DNA of 64,000 bases from Cristatella mucedo (GCA_009760855.2 WPIO01000003.1:4417501-4481500); one strand, 5' to 3'; positions 1-12,318 are shown, counted from the first letter of the stretch. The notes: a model not told the origin generated them from the sequence alone. Made by a program: numbers and translations.

Positions 1-521
1 AAGCAACGGATCGAGTTCAAAGTTTTGTCGCTCACTTTTAGGTCACTTCATTCTTTGGCTCCAGCCTATCTCTCAGATTTACTCCCCCACTAGGCCAAGC
101 ATCGTACCAGCCGCTTTTCGGAATCCAACAGTTTACCACAACCTCGTAAAAACTTCAAATCCTTTGGAGCCCGTGCATTGAGTTCGTATGCTCACAAAAC
201 CTGGAACTCCCTCCAGACTAGCGTCAGAACATCCCGTGACTTGACCACATTTAAACCTATTTAGGACAGCATAGTGGGTTTAGTGGGTCCCTGTGATTCG
301 TCCTTTATGTGCATATGCGTGCTGACACTGCATGCTGCCACTAACCACATTTTCATGCTGACTCTGTGCATGTCACGCCTAACCATGTTATTCATGCTGT
401 TTATCATGCATGATATTACTCACCATTCAATTGCATTTCCCTTTCCACCAAGTGTAAAGCGCCAAGAAAGAGATTTAGTTCTCTGAGGGCGCTTTATCAA
501 GTCCATTATTATTATTATTTT
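1..521 (+). mobile_element. LINE family A copy, 3' part, cut by window start
   Basis: This is the C-terminal domain and 3' UTR of an L2-like LINE. The first 200 bases encode the post-RT segment found in the other A copies (KQRI-FK-LS, then LAPAYLSDLL), with stop codons. The 3' UTR ends in the conserved 3' hairpin and an (ATT)n tail near 505-520. The element continues leftwards out of the window. It is a pseudogene fragment and not functional. Confidence 0.85.
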
Positions 522-1456
522 AGATTTTGGAAATCCCTCAATACTGCGATGCAATCTATAGGGAGATAATGCGATTAAAAAGCAGCTTATTAATCTTTGG
601 CTCGATCAGCCAGTATCACATGGACTTTTTTTAATAAAACAAGCAGTAAAAAATAACGTAACATATCATTATTGCTACCTCAACAAGTGAGATTGAGCAG
701 CCACTTTAAATCAGAGGATAGATAATAACACATCGCCATTAAGTTTGCTGAGGTGAGTGCCAATATAAAATGCTAATACCTTACAATACTGTCAGGTAAA
801 AGTACTTGAAAACCCAAATAATCGTCAAACGATATCAGGAGACATTGAGAAATGGCACCTTATATTTAAGTTTAATTGAAAAAAGCATTGAACTGATAAA
901 GAATACAATTTCAAGAGATGGCATAGAAAATGTCAGCAAATCAGGTCACTAACCTTTTTCTAAGGAAAATATTTGCCACTTAGTCTCCATGAGCGATTAA
1001 CCCTCACATCAAAATCCTGATAGCTTGTAAAACTAAGAGCAGTCTGAGCAACAAGAAAAGGAAAAGAGCTCATTAAAATCCAATATGTGTAATTAGCAGA
1101 AGTAAGCTACAGGCACAGACCCCGGCCGGAATTCCTACGAGTCAATCAATTCAATACTTCCCTTATCGCGAACCTTAAAAAGCAAACTAATAAACCCGCG
1201 CACGAGCTGGGTAACTACCTATTTTAGGTTTTATTTTTAGTAGAGTACTAGGAATTTTTTTTCAAAATTAGCTAAAATGTTGCTTCAAAAATAAATGGAA
1301 CTGAGGGGACTCAATTGATAGGTGAGAGCTGATGTACAATTTCCCGGGGCTCCAAGTAGAAAGGTCCTAGAAAACATCCTTGAAACAATAATAAGTTCAG
1401 TGCAGATATTTTCATAGGCGAAAAAGGCACGTCTCTGAGAAGTCATAGACACATAC
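522..1456. other. AT-rich non-coding stretch
   Basis: I see no recognisable gene, RNA or repeat between the LINE tail and the exon pair that follows. Part of 1100-1456 resembles 52410-52692 and is probably intron of family 1 on the minus strand, downstream of exon 2. Confidence 0.4.
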
Positions 1457-1567
1457 CTGGGTGGTTGTACATTATTACTGAGGGAGCTTCCGTCGGGGGT
1501 GGTGCGTACTTTGATGGGGTTGGACGAGGCAAATATGGCTCTTGAAAGATCTTGTAAAAATCTTTTG
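1457..1567 (-). CDS. Family 1 gene, left copy, exon 2 (proline-rich)
   Basis: This is a 111-nt exon candidate on the minus strand. It is bounded by an acceptor (TTTTCAG before 1567) and a donor (CCCAG|GTATGT after 1457). It enters with two bases completing a codon and leaves with one, the same phases as its paralogue at 52693-52806. The encoded stretch has a D-x-Y near its start, then P-R-P, then a shared PPPTEAP core and a terminal Y-N-H-P. Conservation of frame, splice sites and motif against a diverged copy 51 kb away supports real coding. The next exon should lie to the left, outside the window. Function is unknown; the P-rich composition suggests an extracellular or linker segment. Confidence 0.55.
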
Positions 1568-1653
1568 CTGAAAAGAAATTGGAAATGCTGCCAGAAATGA
1601 GTTGCCAGAAACCGTCTGCATTTAGTTGCTGGGCAGAGAAACGTATGACTTAC

Positions 1654-1801
1654 CGTAGTAAGATGGATGATGTGGGGCTAGGAACCATTCTTTGTTACAT
1701 CCTGAAGCACATTCCTTGAAAATTCCGAGGTAGGACATTAGGGTGCAACTAAATTTACTAAGTGTTAAATCAAGGCTACGGATAGAGCTTGAGCGTATCA
1801 T
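1654..1801 (-). CDS. Family 1 gene, left copy, exon 1
   Basis: The exon encodes 49 residues plus one base, starting at an ATG at 1801 that aligns with the ATG of the right-hand copy (53043). Shared pattern: K-F-x-C-T, then Y-L-x-x-F-x-E-x-A-x-G-C-N-K. Its middle is moderately hydrophobic and could be a weak signal peptide or signal anchor. The donor at 1654|1653 (G|GTAAGTC) is at the same position as in the paralogue and joins in frame to the exon at 1457-1567, giving an alanine codon across the junction. The upstream flank (about 1802-1830) is also conserved, with a CCGTAAAGGTAGACGC block. I do not recognise the family. Confidence 0.55.
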
Positions 1802-1899
1802 AATTTTCTCTTCGCGTCTACCTTTACGGAGTGCAGTGAGTTTTGTCAAACAATACTTTGTCTGCTGAAGATGTTTTATACACTGAGTAATAACCATTT

Positions 1900-2635
1900 A
1901 TTCTGGTCAGTAGTCTGTTTTACTAATTTACATAATTATAGGTAGCTAAATAAATTGGAACCATTTGAGTATTTGAAGTGCGCAAATTCTGAGAAACCAG
2001 CTCCTTTGAATAGTTTTGCGGATATTTCAATTCATACTTGCTCTCTATCACAGAGCCAGCGGTCAATATTATTAATGTATTGAAAGGAGTGATTCGATTC
2101 CCAAAATGTGGAAGTAGATAATTCATCGGAAACCTTTGGAGAATGGGGACCTGTTAGTTTTTTGAAATTATTATACACTACGATTCAAAGGATGTTCTGA
2201 GTTGCATTGAAATTTAAATCGGTGCTGCTGCTAATATTTTGGGGCTACAGGAAATATCCCCTTTGAATGCAACTGCAAAGTTTCACGATATAATTCAATC
2301 AGCCATCGACTGATAGCGATACTATACTCTAGCTTCACCAATAATATCCGTGCACTTTTGCTGTCTTTATTAACAATACTATATTTATTACGTCAATGTA
2401 AATGTAGCTGCATGCTCCGTGAAAGAACTAAATATCTTTCGATGCTCTAATTAAGATCGCAAAAGAGAGTATATTAGTCGGTTGTAGGTAACGTGCACAA
2501 TATCAGCTTGTATAATCGCATTACCGACGATAGCCTTTTCATAAGAATGGGCGAATGCCGTTAGGAACAGGTCGATTATTTGGCTAATTTCAAACGTCAA
2601 AGCATAATAGAATATTTTGAAGTCATTCTTGCACG
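1900..2635. other. AT-rich non-coding stretch
   Basis: I see only short unsupported reading frames here. This is probably upstream sequence or intron of the family 1 left copy. Confidence 0.35.
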
Positions 2636-2889
2636 ATGTAGTTTATCTCCGTCTGTAACTCCACAAAGCCACAAAGACTATTTGAGTGTAACGCAGGAGA
2701 GTTTTGTACAGCACACACACAGCCTAAGCGGCTTTTGGTACGCATTCGGTAGCCAACAGACTCCATCTCCCACAACAAAGAGAAAGTGATAAGCATAGCA
2801 GAGTCAGGAGAGCAGTTGAGGTAGTGAGTAGCATGGAAGTAGCAGCTCAGGACCGCTGGAAATGATGAACCATATTCGGCAACAGGAGA

Positions 2890-5680
2890 TTATTTGTCGT
2901 TGCATAAGAAATGTGGAAGCGAGTTCAACAGTTCAGGAACTGCAGAGCCAAAGCTTCTGTCGCTAACGGTCTTTATGCAGAAGAACGGAACAGCTAATTT
3001 ATTGTCAATACAGAACCTGAGGGCACGAGGAGGCTGAAACGGGTGCAGCCATTCAGCTAGGTATAGAGAAGCCAAGCCGTGGCGGGCGCTCTGTATCCGT
3101 TGATCAACCGGCAGCAATCCTATCTTTTATAGCAAAGGAGACACGCGGTCAAACCTTCGGGACTTGAAAACTAGCCATGCAGCCATATTCCCAGCCATTT
3201 GTAGTGGCTTTGTTGCTTTTGGTGGTAGCCCAACCAAAGGGAAATACAATAATCAAGGCGAGAGAGAACCAAGGAGTTAGTTAATTCTTTTGAAAGTCAG
3301 TGTGGAAGACAGCTCACAATCTTAGATAATTATAAGATGTCGTGGCTAGCTTTAGAAGCAGTCGTCTGCATGAAGCTTTATGAATTTAATCAGCTGTGAT
3401 AAGGGCACTTAAATTTCGTGCACGTGGTGATGGTTGCACAATAACATCACCTATTAGAAAAGCAAAGCCTTTTAATCAAGCCACAAGCTTAGGGCGTCCT
3501 ATGAGCAGCAGTTTGATTTTATCGTCATTTAGTTTCAAGAAGTTTTCCGACATTCAGAATCTAACGTCGGCAAGGTAAGCATTCAGTTTATCAATATCTG
3601 CCGTAGATTCCGACAGTTTGAATGATAAATACAGCTGAGTATTATTAGCGCAAAAGTGATATCCTATTCCATGGGCCTTAATCCCTTTTCACAGAGGTTG
3701 AGCATAAATAAGGAACAGCGAGGGACTGAGGACGGACCCTTGAGTTATTCCATAGGTGACCCTTCTCGAGTGTGAGACCTGAACCCACACGACATGGATT
3801 GAAAACGATCAGACAAGTACGATTTAAAGCACGCCAGTGCTTCGTCTGCCAAACCGATCGCTGTTCTCAATCGTTCAAGTAGGACATCGTGATCAATGGT
3901 ATCGAAGGCAGCTGACAGATTTAGCAGAGCTAGGGCAGTGACATTCCTATCATAGTTGCCCCATAGAATGTCGTTGGTAAAACGGCGGAGAGCAGTTTCA
4001 TCTTCATCAGCAGTGCTGCATCTTGAACCCTGATTGAAATGTTTCAAAAGTTGGATTCTTTTCAATATGTGCAACCAGCTGCCAAGCGACAATTTTTTCA
4101 AGAATCTTTGACGAAAAAGGCAGAATGGAAACTGGGTGATAGTTTGCAAGGATCTCTGTTTTAATCCAGGCTTCTAACGTATCGGTCTAACGATAGAAGA
4201 TTTGATGGTCTTGTGTACAACCCGTTTTTCGAAAGAAGCATTAAGAATCTCGGTTATGGCAGTGCCAAGTTGATCTGCCCGTAAAAATCACGGAGATTAT
4301 GGTATAGGGTCTTCAGGAGATAAGCTCTTTTTATTAGGCCTTATTAAAGTAGCCATATCCATGCAGAAACATCGGAAAACCTTTTAAGGAAGGTCGCAGG
4401 CTGTGATTCTCCTACTACTTTACGTGGAGGTGGCTTTATGAAAGCACAAGTATGCACAACTGTTTTAGTAAAGAAGGCTGACAACTTTTCGGCGGAGCCC
4501 ATAATAAATAGCAGTCAGACCTCTTAGCATTAACCAGTAAATTGCTTATAGTCTTATAAATCTTTTTTTGGTCTGACTGGCAGGAACTCAGTTTTCGGGT
4601 GAAAAAAGAAGCCCTGCCTATTTTAAGCTTCCAAATGTAAACTTGAATGAAGGCTTTGAAATTGACTAGATCTACATTACACCCCGATTTCTTAAAAAGA
4701 CTTTCAAGCCTGCCCTTAACACGGCGCGTCTTTTGAAGTTTTTTGTAAATTTAAGGGAGTATTCACGATTCTGTGTACGGATAAAATAAACGGGAGCTAG
4801 CTTGTCAAGAGTACTCTTAAGTGTCGTTTTCACTAAATCAATGAGGGTATCAAGGCTGACGGTGGAGTCTGGGTGCAGATCAAGAAGACCTGCATACCTA
4901 GTAGATTTCGAAAGTTTGTCTATGTCTATGCTTATTAAACTTCGTTGCTGGAAAAGTTCGACATTACCCTGTACAAGGGAGGAGAAACAGTAAACTAGAC
5001 AGAAAATGATCCGAGAGGGTCAGCTGCACACCACAAGGTCGGTAGGGCAGACATCCTTAATGACCTCGATATCTAGGATATGGCTACCAACGTGAGTGGT
5101 ATGATTAACGTGCTGGACCAAACCTAAATTCTCCAGGCAGTCAGGAAATGAGCATACCTGGCTGTTAATAGGGTTTTAAAAGTGAATATTTAAGTCTCCG
5201 GTAATCAGTAACGGCCTGTCACAGACAAGTATTTTAGTGAGGAGCTCCTACAACTTCTCTAGCAATACATTTACACAGCCAGCAGGAGGTCGGTGTATCG
5301 TAGCAGTGAGAGGCATTGTCTTTGTTGACGAATTGATTGCGACTGATTCAAAAGATAGCCCATGTGAAAAACTGCATATCTTATAGCTAAAAAATTCATG
5401 AACTACTATTGCAACCCCTCCACCAACCTTGTCAGAACGCATGGACTCAAAGAATGAGAACCCGGGTAGAGAGGTCTCAGATATACAGCGACTGGAAGAA
5501 GGCCAGTAAGCAGAAATGCATCTAGGTTCTCCTGGACAACCTGACCGTGAATAAATAACCCCTCGGTTTTTAGCGAGCTGATATTTAGTAGGCGCAATTT
5601 AAGATGCTGTCTAAAAACTGCGAGCCACCGATGAAGTGGCTTGCATTCAAGTCGGTGTGTTGCCGGCCAGGCAGACACGG
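2890..5680 (-). pseudogene. LINE B endonuclease/reverse transcriptase, broken
   Basis: Minus-strand fragments retain recognisable pieces of the B polyprotein. These are an endonuclease N-terminal block, the GGGVAIVV-like strand (about 5440-5390), the RT LLNLSAAFDTIDHD block (about 3930-3870) and the RFQSMSCG segment just after it. The fragments lie in different frames and carry stops. The GVPQGS and YADD regions are only seen as damaged DNA similarity. No functional product is expected. Confidence 0.8.
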
Positions 5681-6024
5681 CCCCTGCAAATTAGAATCGG
5701 AGCTTAGTAATGGTCGCCGGTAAACGTTTCACAGCTTATTGAGGCACGGCAGGTGAGCTACTAACACAAAGAGTGCTATTCAGAGCTTTCAACTTACTAG
5801 TCGTGGGTTTGATAGCCGAGCTGTTGTTGGGGCGAACGCAGGGTGCAGGCAGGTTCTAACTGATCCGCCGAAGAACACGGCCGGCAGATATCGACTAATG
5901 GCGAGATCCCAGATTGTGATTACCAGGTACTGTTTTGTGCACGATATCCGAGGACAGCTCATAATCCGTCACAGCTGAGATAGCAGCAGAATATCCGAAG
6001 ATATAGCAGAGAAATCAGGTAAAG

Positions 6025-6964
6025 TTATTAGTTATGGGCAAACCCCGTGTGATTCAGAAATTGGAAAGGCTAACACTCAAGATTAGCTCTGCCAACGTAT
6101 CTCCTGTTGAATCAGCTCGAAATCTAGGTGTCATGTTCCAAAGTGACCTCTCGTTAGACGACCACATCAGCTGCACAATCAGGTCTGCCTACTATCAGCT
6201 ACAGAGCATTGCTAAAACTCGGGTTGTTTAGATAAGGATACAACGTCTAAGTTGGTCCAGGCATTTGTGACATCCCGTCTTTACTTCTGTAACTTACTGC
6301 TTGCTGGCCTACCAGCATGTGTTATCAGGCCCTTACAGCTGGTGCAAAACACTGCAGCTAGGCTTGCCTGTCGTGAGCTTTGGAGTTGCCACCTCACACC
6401 ACTTCTCGCCTACCTGCACTGGCTCCCAGTCAAGCAACGGATCGACTTCAAGGTTTTGTCGTTCACATTTAGGTCACTTCGTTCTTTGGCTCCAGCCTAC
6501 CTCTCAGATCTACTCCCCCACCAAGTCAAGAATCGTACCAACTGCTTTGCGGAATCCAACAGTTTAACTATACCTCGTATATACCTCAAATCCTTTGGAG
6601 ACCGTGCATTGAGTTCGTATGCTCACAAAGTCTGGAACTCACTCCCGAATTGCGTCAGAACATCCCCTGACTTGACCACATTAAAAAAATAACTTAGAAA
6701 CACACTTATTTAGGACAGCATTTAGTGGGTCCCTGTGATTCGTCCTTCATGTGCATATGCGTGCTGACACTGTTGCATGCTGCCGCTAACCAAACTTACA
6801 GGCTGACCTTGTGCATGTCATCCCTAACCATGCTGTTCATTTTGTTTATCAAGCCTGATATTGCTCACGATTCAATCGCGTTTCACTTTGCAGCAGATGT
6901 AAATCTCCCAGAAAGAGATTGAGTTCTCTGAGGGCGCTTTATCAAGTGCATTATTATTATTATT
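6025..6964 (+). mobile_element. LINE family A inserted in LINE B 5' UTR
   Basis: The element starts within the post-RT region (MGKPRVIQKLERL at 6034). It runs through a C-terminal reading frame (6252-6692, LHWLPVKQRIDFKVLSF) to the A 3' end and an (ATT)n tail at about 6951-6964. Flanking B sequence resumes exactly where it stopped, with AAG repeated at both junctions (6022-6024 and 6966-6968). It is 5'-truncated, as is typical of target-primed reverse transcription. The C-terminal frame is open for 146 codons, so this copy is younger than many others. Confidence 0.9.
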
Positions 6965-7084
6965 GAAGGTCCACACTACACTAGGAGTCGCCCGATGATG
7001 CTCTCTAGCTGGGTGAGGAATTTTGCATTACATTACACGAGTTTCCGACTTTAGTAGCCCATGAACATAAGGCACAGCTTGTTC

Positions 7085-9300
7085 AGTATTTTAGGATGAT
7101 GAGGATAATATCAGTATTATATTTGTCAAGTATCCACATAGAGATTAATCTATTTTTAAGCTCCTTACATATGCTGTAGAAGTAGTACAATCAAATTGTC
7201 GGTATTACCATCCAAATTTCAACAAGAATAAGGTGGTAGAGATGGCATGCTCACTGACAACACATAAATATCGTCAGTGGTAACATGCACAGTGTCTGGA
7301 CCCAGAATCATGTAAAAGACAAATGACACTAATTGACAAAATTTCGTAAGAATCAGGAGTGAGTTCGAGGCTTTTAGAGTATGCAATTTAGAGGTTCAAG
7401 CTCCAAATCATTTAAAGTTCATTGGAAGTACTGCTAGAGAATTTAAGTAAGAAAGGAAAGCAGATCTTGCACAGCTAGCATGGCAGAGAGTTGTTCTGAT
7501 AGGTAGCCTGGAGCCTAAGAACGAAGGGAGCTAAAAGTGAGTGACCAAATCTTGAATTTATCACGCTGCTGCAGTGGGAGCTAGTGAAGGTCGGCGAGAC
7601 TGATGTGAAGTTCGCGGCAGACAAGCCCAGCGGTAGAATTTTGAACCGACTGCAAGTGCCTATTTGCTTAGGCAGATAAACTAACACCTAATGGGTGCTG
7701 GACGTTCATGAGGAACCTTTGTACATATAAGTAGAGCGGTTCGGATGTCGTATCCCTGTATAACCAAGGATGAATGAAAGGAATGCTCCTCAGAAAAAAT
7801 CGGTCAACTTGACTACGGAGCTGATGTTGTCTAGTTGAAAGGTCGAACTGGCCATCCAGATTTCATGACGATGTTACAGAAGATAAGCTAAAGCCAGTTT
7901 AAAATTTTATGCTTTCAAATTTCTGATTTAAACGTGGTTTACAATTAATAGAAACGTGAATTTAACGTCATTCAGTTGTTAAACGTTAGCTGCATTCTAC
8001 GTAAAAACGTGAGCTATACATTCAGAGATACATTCATAGAGTAAAGATAATTGGACGTGCTAGACGGCTGGGAATGTCTAAAGCATAGCTTCAGCTATAT
8101 TTCACCTGCAAAGAAGTTATAACCTTGATTGTGCTGTGAAATCACATCGGCAAGAGGAAGGTATAAATTGTGACAAGAAGCGGACCAGGACAGAGTTCTG
8201 ATTTACCTAGTACCCTAGTGACTCATTACTTGATCTTGATCTTGGCCGATGTACACAAATAATATGGAGTTTCTCTACAATATATGACGTAGGAGCAGTG
8301 ATGGCTCAACCGGTAAGGCTGTTGCTCTACCAGTCGTAGGTAGTTGGTTCAAAACCTTGGGGGCAATCCTTAGTATTAGCCGTTAAGGCTCTTCTGCCAC
8401 AATGCAAAATAGGCTGTTTAATCATGTAGTAATAATATTATTGAGCCACTGCTGTGGCGTGCTGTTTTTATACCCGGGAGAGATGAGAGGCACTCAAGAA
8501 GAACTTGGTGATAAATGGTATCAAATGCTGCCAAAAGATCAAGACAAACAAGCCGAGAGATGCTATCTATTTCTGCATTCCTGAAAAGCTCGCTAAGCAC
8601 CTGAAGCAAAATTGACTCCATGGAGTGATTAGCTGTACACTCAAACTGGAACTTACCTGTTAGTTTGACATTTCATTAATTTTTTAACTGGTCTGCCACC
8701 AATCGCTTAAGTTTCTTTAATAGGAGCTGCAATTTGGAGGCTGGAGGGAAGTTACTAAATTTCACTTGGTCTACTGTCGGTCTATTTTTTGTTATAACAA
8801 ACACAGTTTTTGAAAGGTGCAGGGATAAAAACTGAGGCTAAGAAAAAAATATTTACTATGCTAGCTAGACATTGGGGAAAAGCTATAAGAGTGGAAGAAA
8901 TGCAATAGAGTTTTGAGAGCTAGTTGTTTCATATGACTGGAAGTTCAATTTTAGAATTAGCTCACCCATGGGCACCTTGGTGACCTCATGTGCTTCCGAA
9001 ATTCACAGAATTGATGAAGAATAGCTCTGCGGCCTCTTTACTTAAGGAGTCCAGAGAGGTTGCTGCTACCTTAGGCGTGAACTCTTCCATCTTGTATATC
9101 AGGCTGGCAAAGAAACAAGAAACGCGACCGGCTAGATCCCCAAATGATCACCTGGTAAGGAGCCAACCTGGGAAGTTCCTGATTAAGGAGATGGTTAATA
9201 AGACGCCAGGATTTTGAATTGCGCATATGCGATTACACAACATTTTTGTATGGATTAAATAGCTCCTCAAGCAGCACATTCACTTCTTGCGATTGCTCTA
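7085..9300 (-). mobile_element. Old LINE A-related copy, with SINE insertion
   Basis: This is a strongly decayed minus-strand L2-like element. Family A 3' UTR similarity begins around 7085-7300. The post-RT domain is visible at 7475-7687, and the RT motif region LDLLAAFDTIYHQ at about 8540. It is colinear with another old copy at 55005-56350 up to about 9240. About 150 bases around 8294-8440 are absent from that other copy and look like an inserted SINE. The outer limits are approximate. Confidence 0.7.
8294..8440 (+). mobile_element. Candidate tRNA-derived SINE
   Basis: A box-A-like TGGCTCAACCGG (8302-8313) is followed at tRNA-like spacing by a box-B-like GGTTCAAAACC (8346-8356). A short unrelated body follows, then an A/T-rich tail (AATAATATTATT, about 8429-8440). 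The acceptor stem does not close, so it is not a tRNA gene. The surrounding LINE is continuous without this segment when compared with 55005-56350, which supports insertion. No other copy is seen in this window, so it is not confirmed as a family. Confidence 0.4.
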
Positions 9301-10112
9301 ACCATGATGTTGGCAGAATGAGGTGATCGACTCAAATGACTCATTTTCTTGTTGAGAAAGGCGAGATATTAATTCAGTGCTATTTCCAACCTCTTTTTTA
9401 TAGCCTGTCATTTTTCTAATTAGCTGTGCAATAGTTACAAGGGTTATCACATGGCACATAGAGAGAACATCGCTGAACAAATTGCGACCCAAGAAAATAG
9501 ATAGTGTTAAAAACCCTTTCTTTTTAGCTCCCCATATAATTCTCCTTATGAAATATCAATCGCTATAGTCTCAAAATGCTTAAAATTGACTGCACTCAGG
9601 ACGATTGCCTTGACGTGATTTAGTTAAGAGTGCAAGAGTATTGCACGTCTTTCTAGTGTACTAATTTGGAACCTTAAAGCTGGATTTCTCTTGTGGGTCT
9701 TCTACTTAATGATTATGGTAATTGTTGAACTTTTTTAGAAGATAGGAATAATCGGAATACGGAATTCTTTCATAAGTATGTAATCTCTCTTTGCTTCGAG
9801 TAACAACCAGGCCCATACCGATCCTATAGAGCATAGTTGGTGGTTCCAAGTTCAGTCTCTTTGTCGCCGGAAACTAATGACATCAGCTCCGATACTGCCT
9901 AGAATACACTGAACACTTCCAGGACATCCGGCTGCTACTGTCTGACAATGATTTAACTAAGTGTAAACCACTTCAATGTAGAAGTAAACGGAAAGTTTGC
10001 TCGAAACTTAATTGTATGCGAGTGGTAACGAAGAACACCGGGAGCACACAACTGAGGCATATCGGACCGTAGAACGGTGCCTGATCTAACTCGAATTGAC
10101 GACCATAGCCGT

Positions 10113-10632
10113 CTATCGCTTTGATTCTTTTAAAGAATATTGATTGAACGTCGCTAAGGAGCTACTTTTGGATGTGTTGGTTGGAATGAGTTCTCGATGA
10201 GGATTTTCTGATACAGAGCCACGGCTCTCCAACGTCTGGTGGGAAGACGACATTATCGATGCCGATGGCAAAGTCGTTGAATGGCCATTTTCTCTTAAGC
10301 TTTCACTTTCTCGCCGGACGCTAGTGATGCTTTCCGCTCTTCCAGAAGCGCCCATGGGTTTCCTTTTGGTTTCACAGCAAATGTAAGCACAGAACGTCAG
10401 GGAAAGTACCGAGATTCCCAATCCACCAACGAGCGGAGCCAATAATTGACGGAAATTTGAACCTGCAATATTCGAATTTCTCAGTACATGTACGGAATAA
10501 GATTTTAAGCCATCGCTGAAGTGCAAAAAAGACAAGCACCTGCAATTTTATATTGACATGTGGTATCGTACAATGCAGCGCCTGTTTACGATTCACATTG
10601 GAAATCGTATTACAGCATGAACTAGCATTCAC
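10113..10632 (-). pseudogene. Family 2 membrane protein, left copy, frameshifted last exon
   Basis: Two overlapping minus-strand frames together match the intact frame at 63066-63624. The first (10632 to about 10530) encodes the cysteine-containing N-terminal part (N-A-S-S-C-C-N-T-I-S-N-V). The second (10535-10113) encodes the hydrophobic segment (LLAPLVGGLGISVLSLTFCA), a CETKRK basic anchor and a serine-rich tail ending ESKR. A net loss of two bases at the homopolymer around 10525-10531, relative to the right copy, breaks the frame between them. About 110 codons of the tail show only substitutions, arguing that it was under coding constraint after duplication. Confidence 0.5.
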
Positions 10633-10819
10633 TCGGTGAATGATTATAATGCAACGAGCATGCCACGTTCTTTGTCAAGTTGAAGTATTATGACACACAG
10701 TCAATGTGTCGTACCAAAGAATGCAATGGTATGCACAATAGCAGGAATGGTGTATTACATGCCTCCGAGGAATGGCGGCTTCACTAGGCTAAGAATTAAC
10801 CTAAGTAAAGTGAGTTGTT

Positions 10820-10930
10820 TTTTTCAAACTCGATGCGTCGCTGTCGTGCAAAAAACCATGGTTCCGGTAGCGACTACAAGATTTGGTGACGCCGTTGTGA
10901 CAGTAATAGATCTGCACTGCAGACTGGAAG
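10820..10930 (-). other. Candidate upstream exon of family 2
   Basis: On the minus strand a pyrimidine-rich acceptor (TTTCCTTCCAG) is followed by an open frame containing cysteines and a V-T-K ... H-G-F-L ... D-A-S-S pattern. The right copy near 62815-62910 has the same acceptor and a matching V-T-K ... N-G-F-L ... E-A-S-S pattern, with one indel between them. The donor is not clear. It may encode extracellular sequence of the membrane protein. Confidence 0.3.
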
Positions 10931-11376
10931 GAAAACATTGCCAATGCTCTGACCTCACGAAAATGCATGACAAGATTCACCGAGAGCTTACTGAAGCTAG
11001 CTGCTTAATTATACATTTTGCAATTTTACTAGCCTAAATTCTAAAAAGGAGAGGTTACATGTTAATGAAGAATAGTGAGAGTGCACAATGTAAGAAAGCC
11101 TTGTCTGCGATCCGATTTAGGCAATCAAGTTCGACTGAGTTGAAAACTAAGTTAAGCAAGTAGCCCATAAGTGCAAAACAACTAGAAAACTCCAGCTTAT
11201 TCATTTTCTACCAAATTATTGCTTTTAGATCGTATATATATATATATATTACTACGCATTTACATAATTGCCTCATACTCTACCAGTCGAAAGTTATTGT
11301 CCGTGCCTAAGCATGTCCCATGTCCAGTAAACACATATTTGTGTCAGGATCGATTGCATACACAATAAAAATTTTT

Positions 11377-11462
11377 AATAACACACTTGATAAAGAGCCC
11401 TCAGAGAACTTAGTCTTCTTCTAGGTGCTTTAAATTTTCTGCAAAAGAAACACGATCAATAA
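11377..11462 (-). mobile_element. LINE A 3' end, shared by both duplication arms
   Basis: Only the last about 85 bases of family A are present (hairpin region, AGAGAACT block). The same fragment occupies the matching position in the other duplication arm (62282-62377, plus), so it was inserted before the duplication. Confidence 0.75.
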
Positions 11463-12318
11463 TACCATTCAGAGAGTCCATGTGGGGTATAGGTTAGATT
11501 ACCATAATCCGCACACGAGTTAGCATGTTTTTAAAAGCGTTCGCTCAACCTTTGTTAGGGTTACGATTACTGAAGGAATGTAAATACCAGAGCTTATCTC
11601 TAAAAGTTACGCAGACCCCAAAGAAATGCTGGCCAATTTTACTCGGCTGCTTTAATTTATGAACTTGGAATTTAGCTGTTATTAAAGTGGGAGACATGAA
11701 GTTACTTATTCGGTGGTAGATATGCTTCTCATAAGTTGTTTTTTCTTACAGTTTTCGGAAGCTTTCTTGCGACGACTGTTATTTTGAATTGTTAAGCGTA
11801 TTATTAAAATGGCTTGCTTCGTATGTTGGAACTCCTTAATCAAGATGCCTTTGTTTGTGGTTACACAGCTTTGTTGATTGTTTGAAGTAACGTTTGTCCA
11901 CTGACTCAGCAGGCACATTTACGCAGTAGTCTCATTTACGTAGATTACGTAGATACTCAGAAGAATCTTAGCGGCTGCTATCGCATAGCTTGGAAAGGAC
12001 AGTAACGGTTCGCCGTTTGTAAGACTTGAACTCGCAACATCATGAAGATCGTAAAGAGAGGACACTATGACTCGCGCCTAAGACCCACCGGAAGGGCATT
12101 GTTGTACTGGTCTGATCGTGCGACTTACGTGAAAGTTGGTACTGTTACTTGGGTTTTAGATTCGTAGGGGTTTCTTAATGATCTCTAATTGCTATTCCAC
12201 ACCACTTGGCTGGTAGTCATAATCTGGCTTTGAAAACTTAGCTAGCTCCTTTAGATTTTTGTCGAAACTCAGTCTCGCGACGAAAGCCTCAACTAGTTTT
12301 GTCCTATGTTAAAATCTT

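Larger units (their letters stand above)
2636..7020 (-). mobile_element. LINE family B, near full length, interrupted by LINE A
   Basis: This is a minus-strand copy colinear with the best B copy (32703-36182). The 3' end is near 2640-2650 and the 5' end near 7020 (reads TTCCTC...GGTGTGGACC-like on the minus strand). Coding remnants in order are an endonuclease segment (about 5680-5040) and RT with the A-motif AAFDTIDHD (about 3930-3870). The C-terminal domain follows at about 3120-2890. Many frameshifts and stops show it is dead. A LINE A insertion occupies 6025-6964, so B sequence proper is 2636-6024 plus 6965-7020. Together these are about 3.44 kb, essentially the whole element. Confidence 0.9.

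Noticed and set aside
8294-8366. Functional tRNA gene
   Set aside because: Box A and box B are present but the acceptor and anticodon stems do not pair.
10690-11037. 115-codon plus-strand frame as a gene
   Set aside because: It lies opposite the family 2 copy. Its similarity to the other arm is explained by the shared duplication, and the opposite strand has better splice and frame support.
12010-12060. tRNA-like box B (GCGAGTTCAAGTC on the minus strand), also near 61690
   Set aside because: No convincing box A or cloverleaf; its presence in both duplication arms is explained by the duplication.
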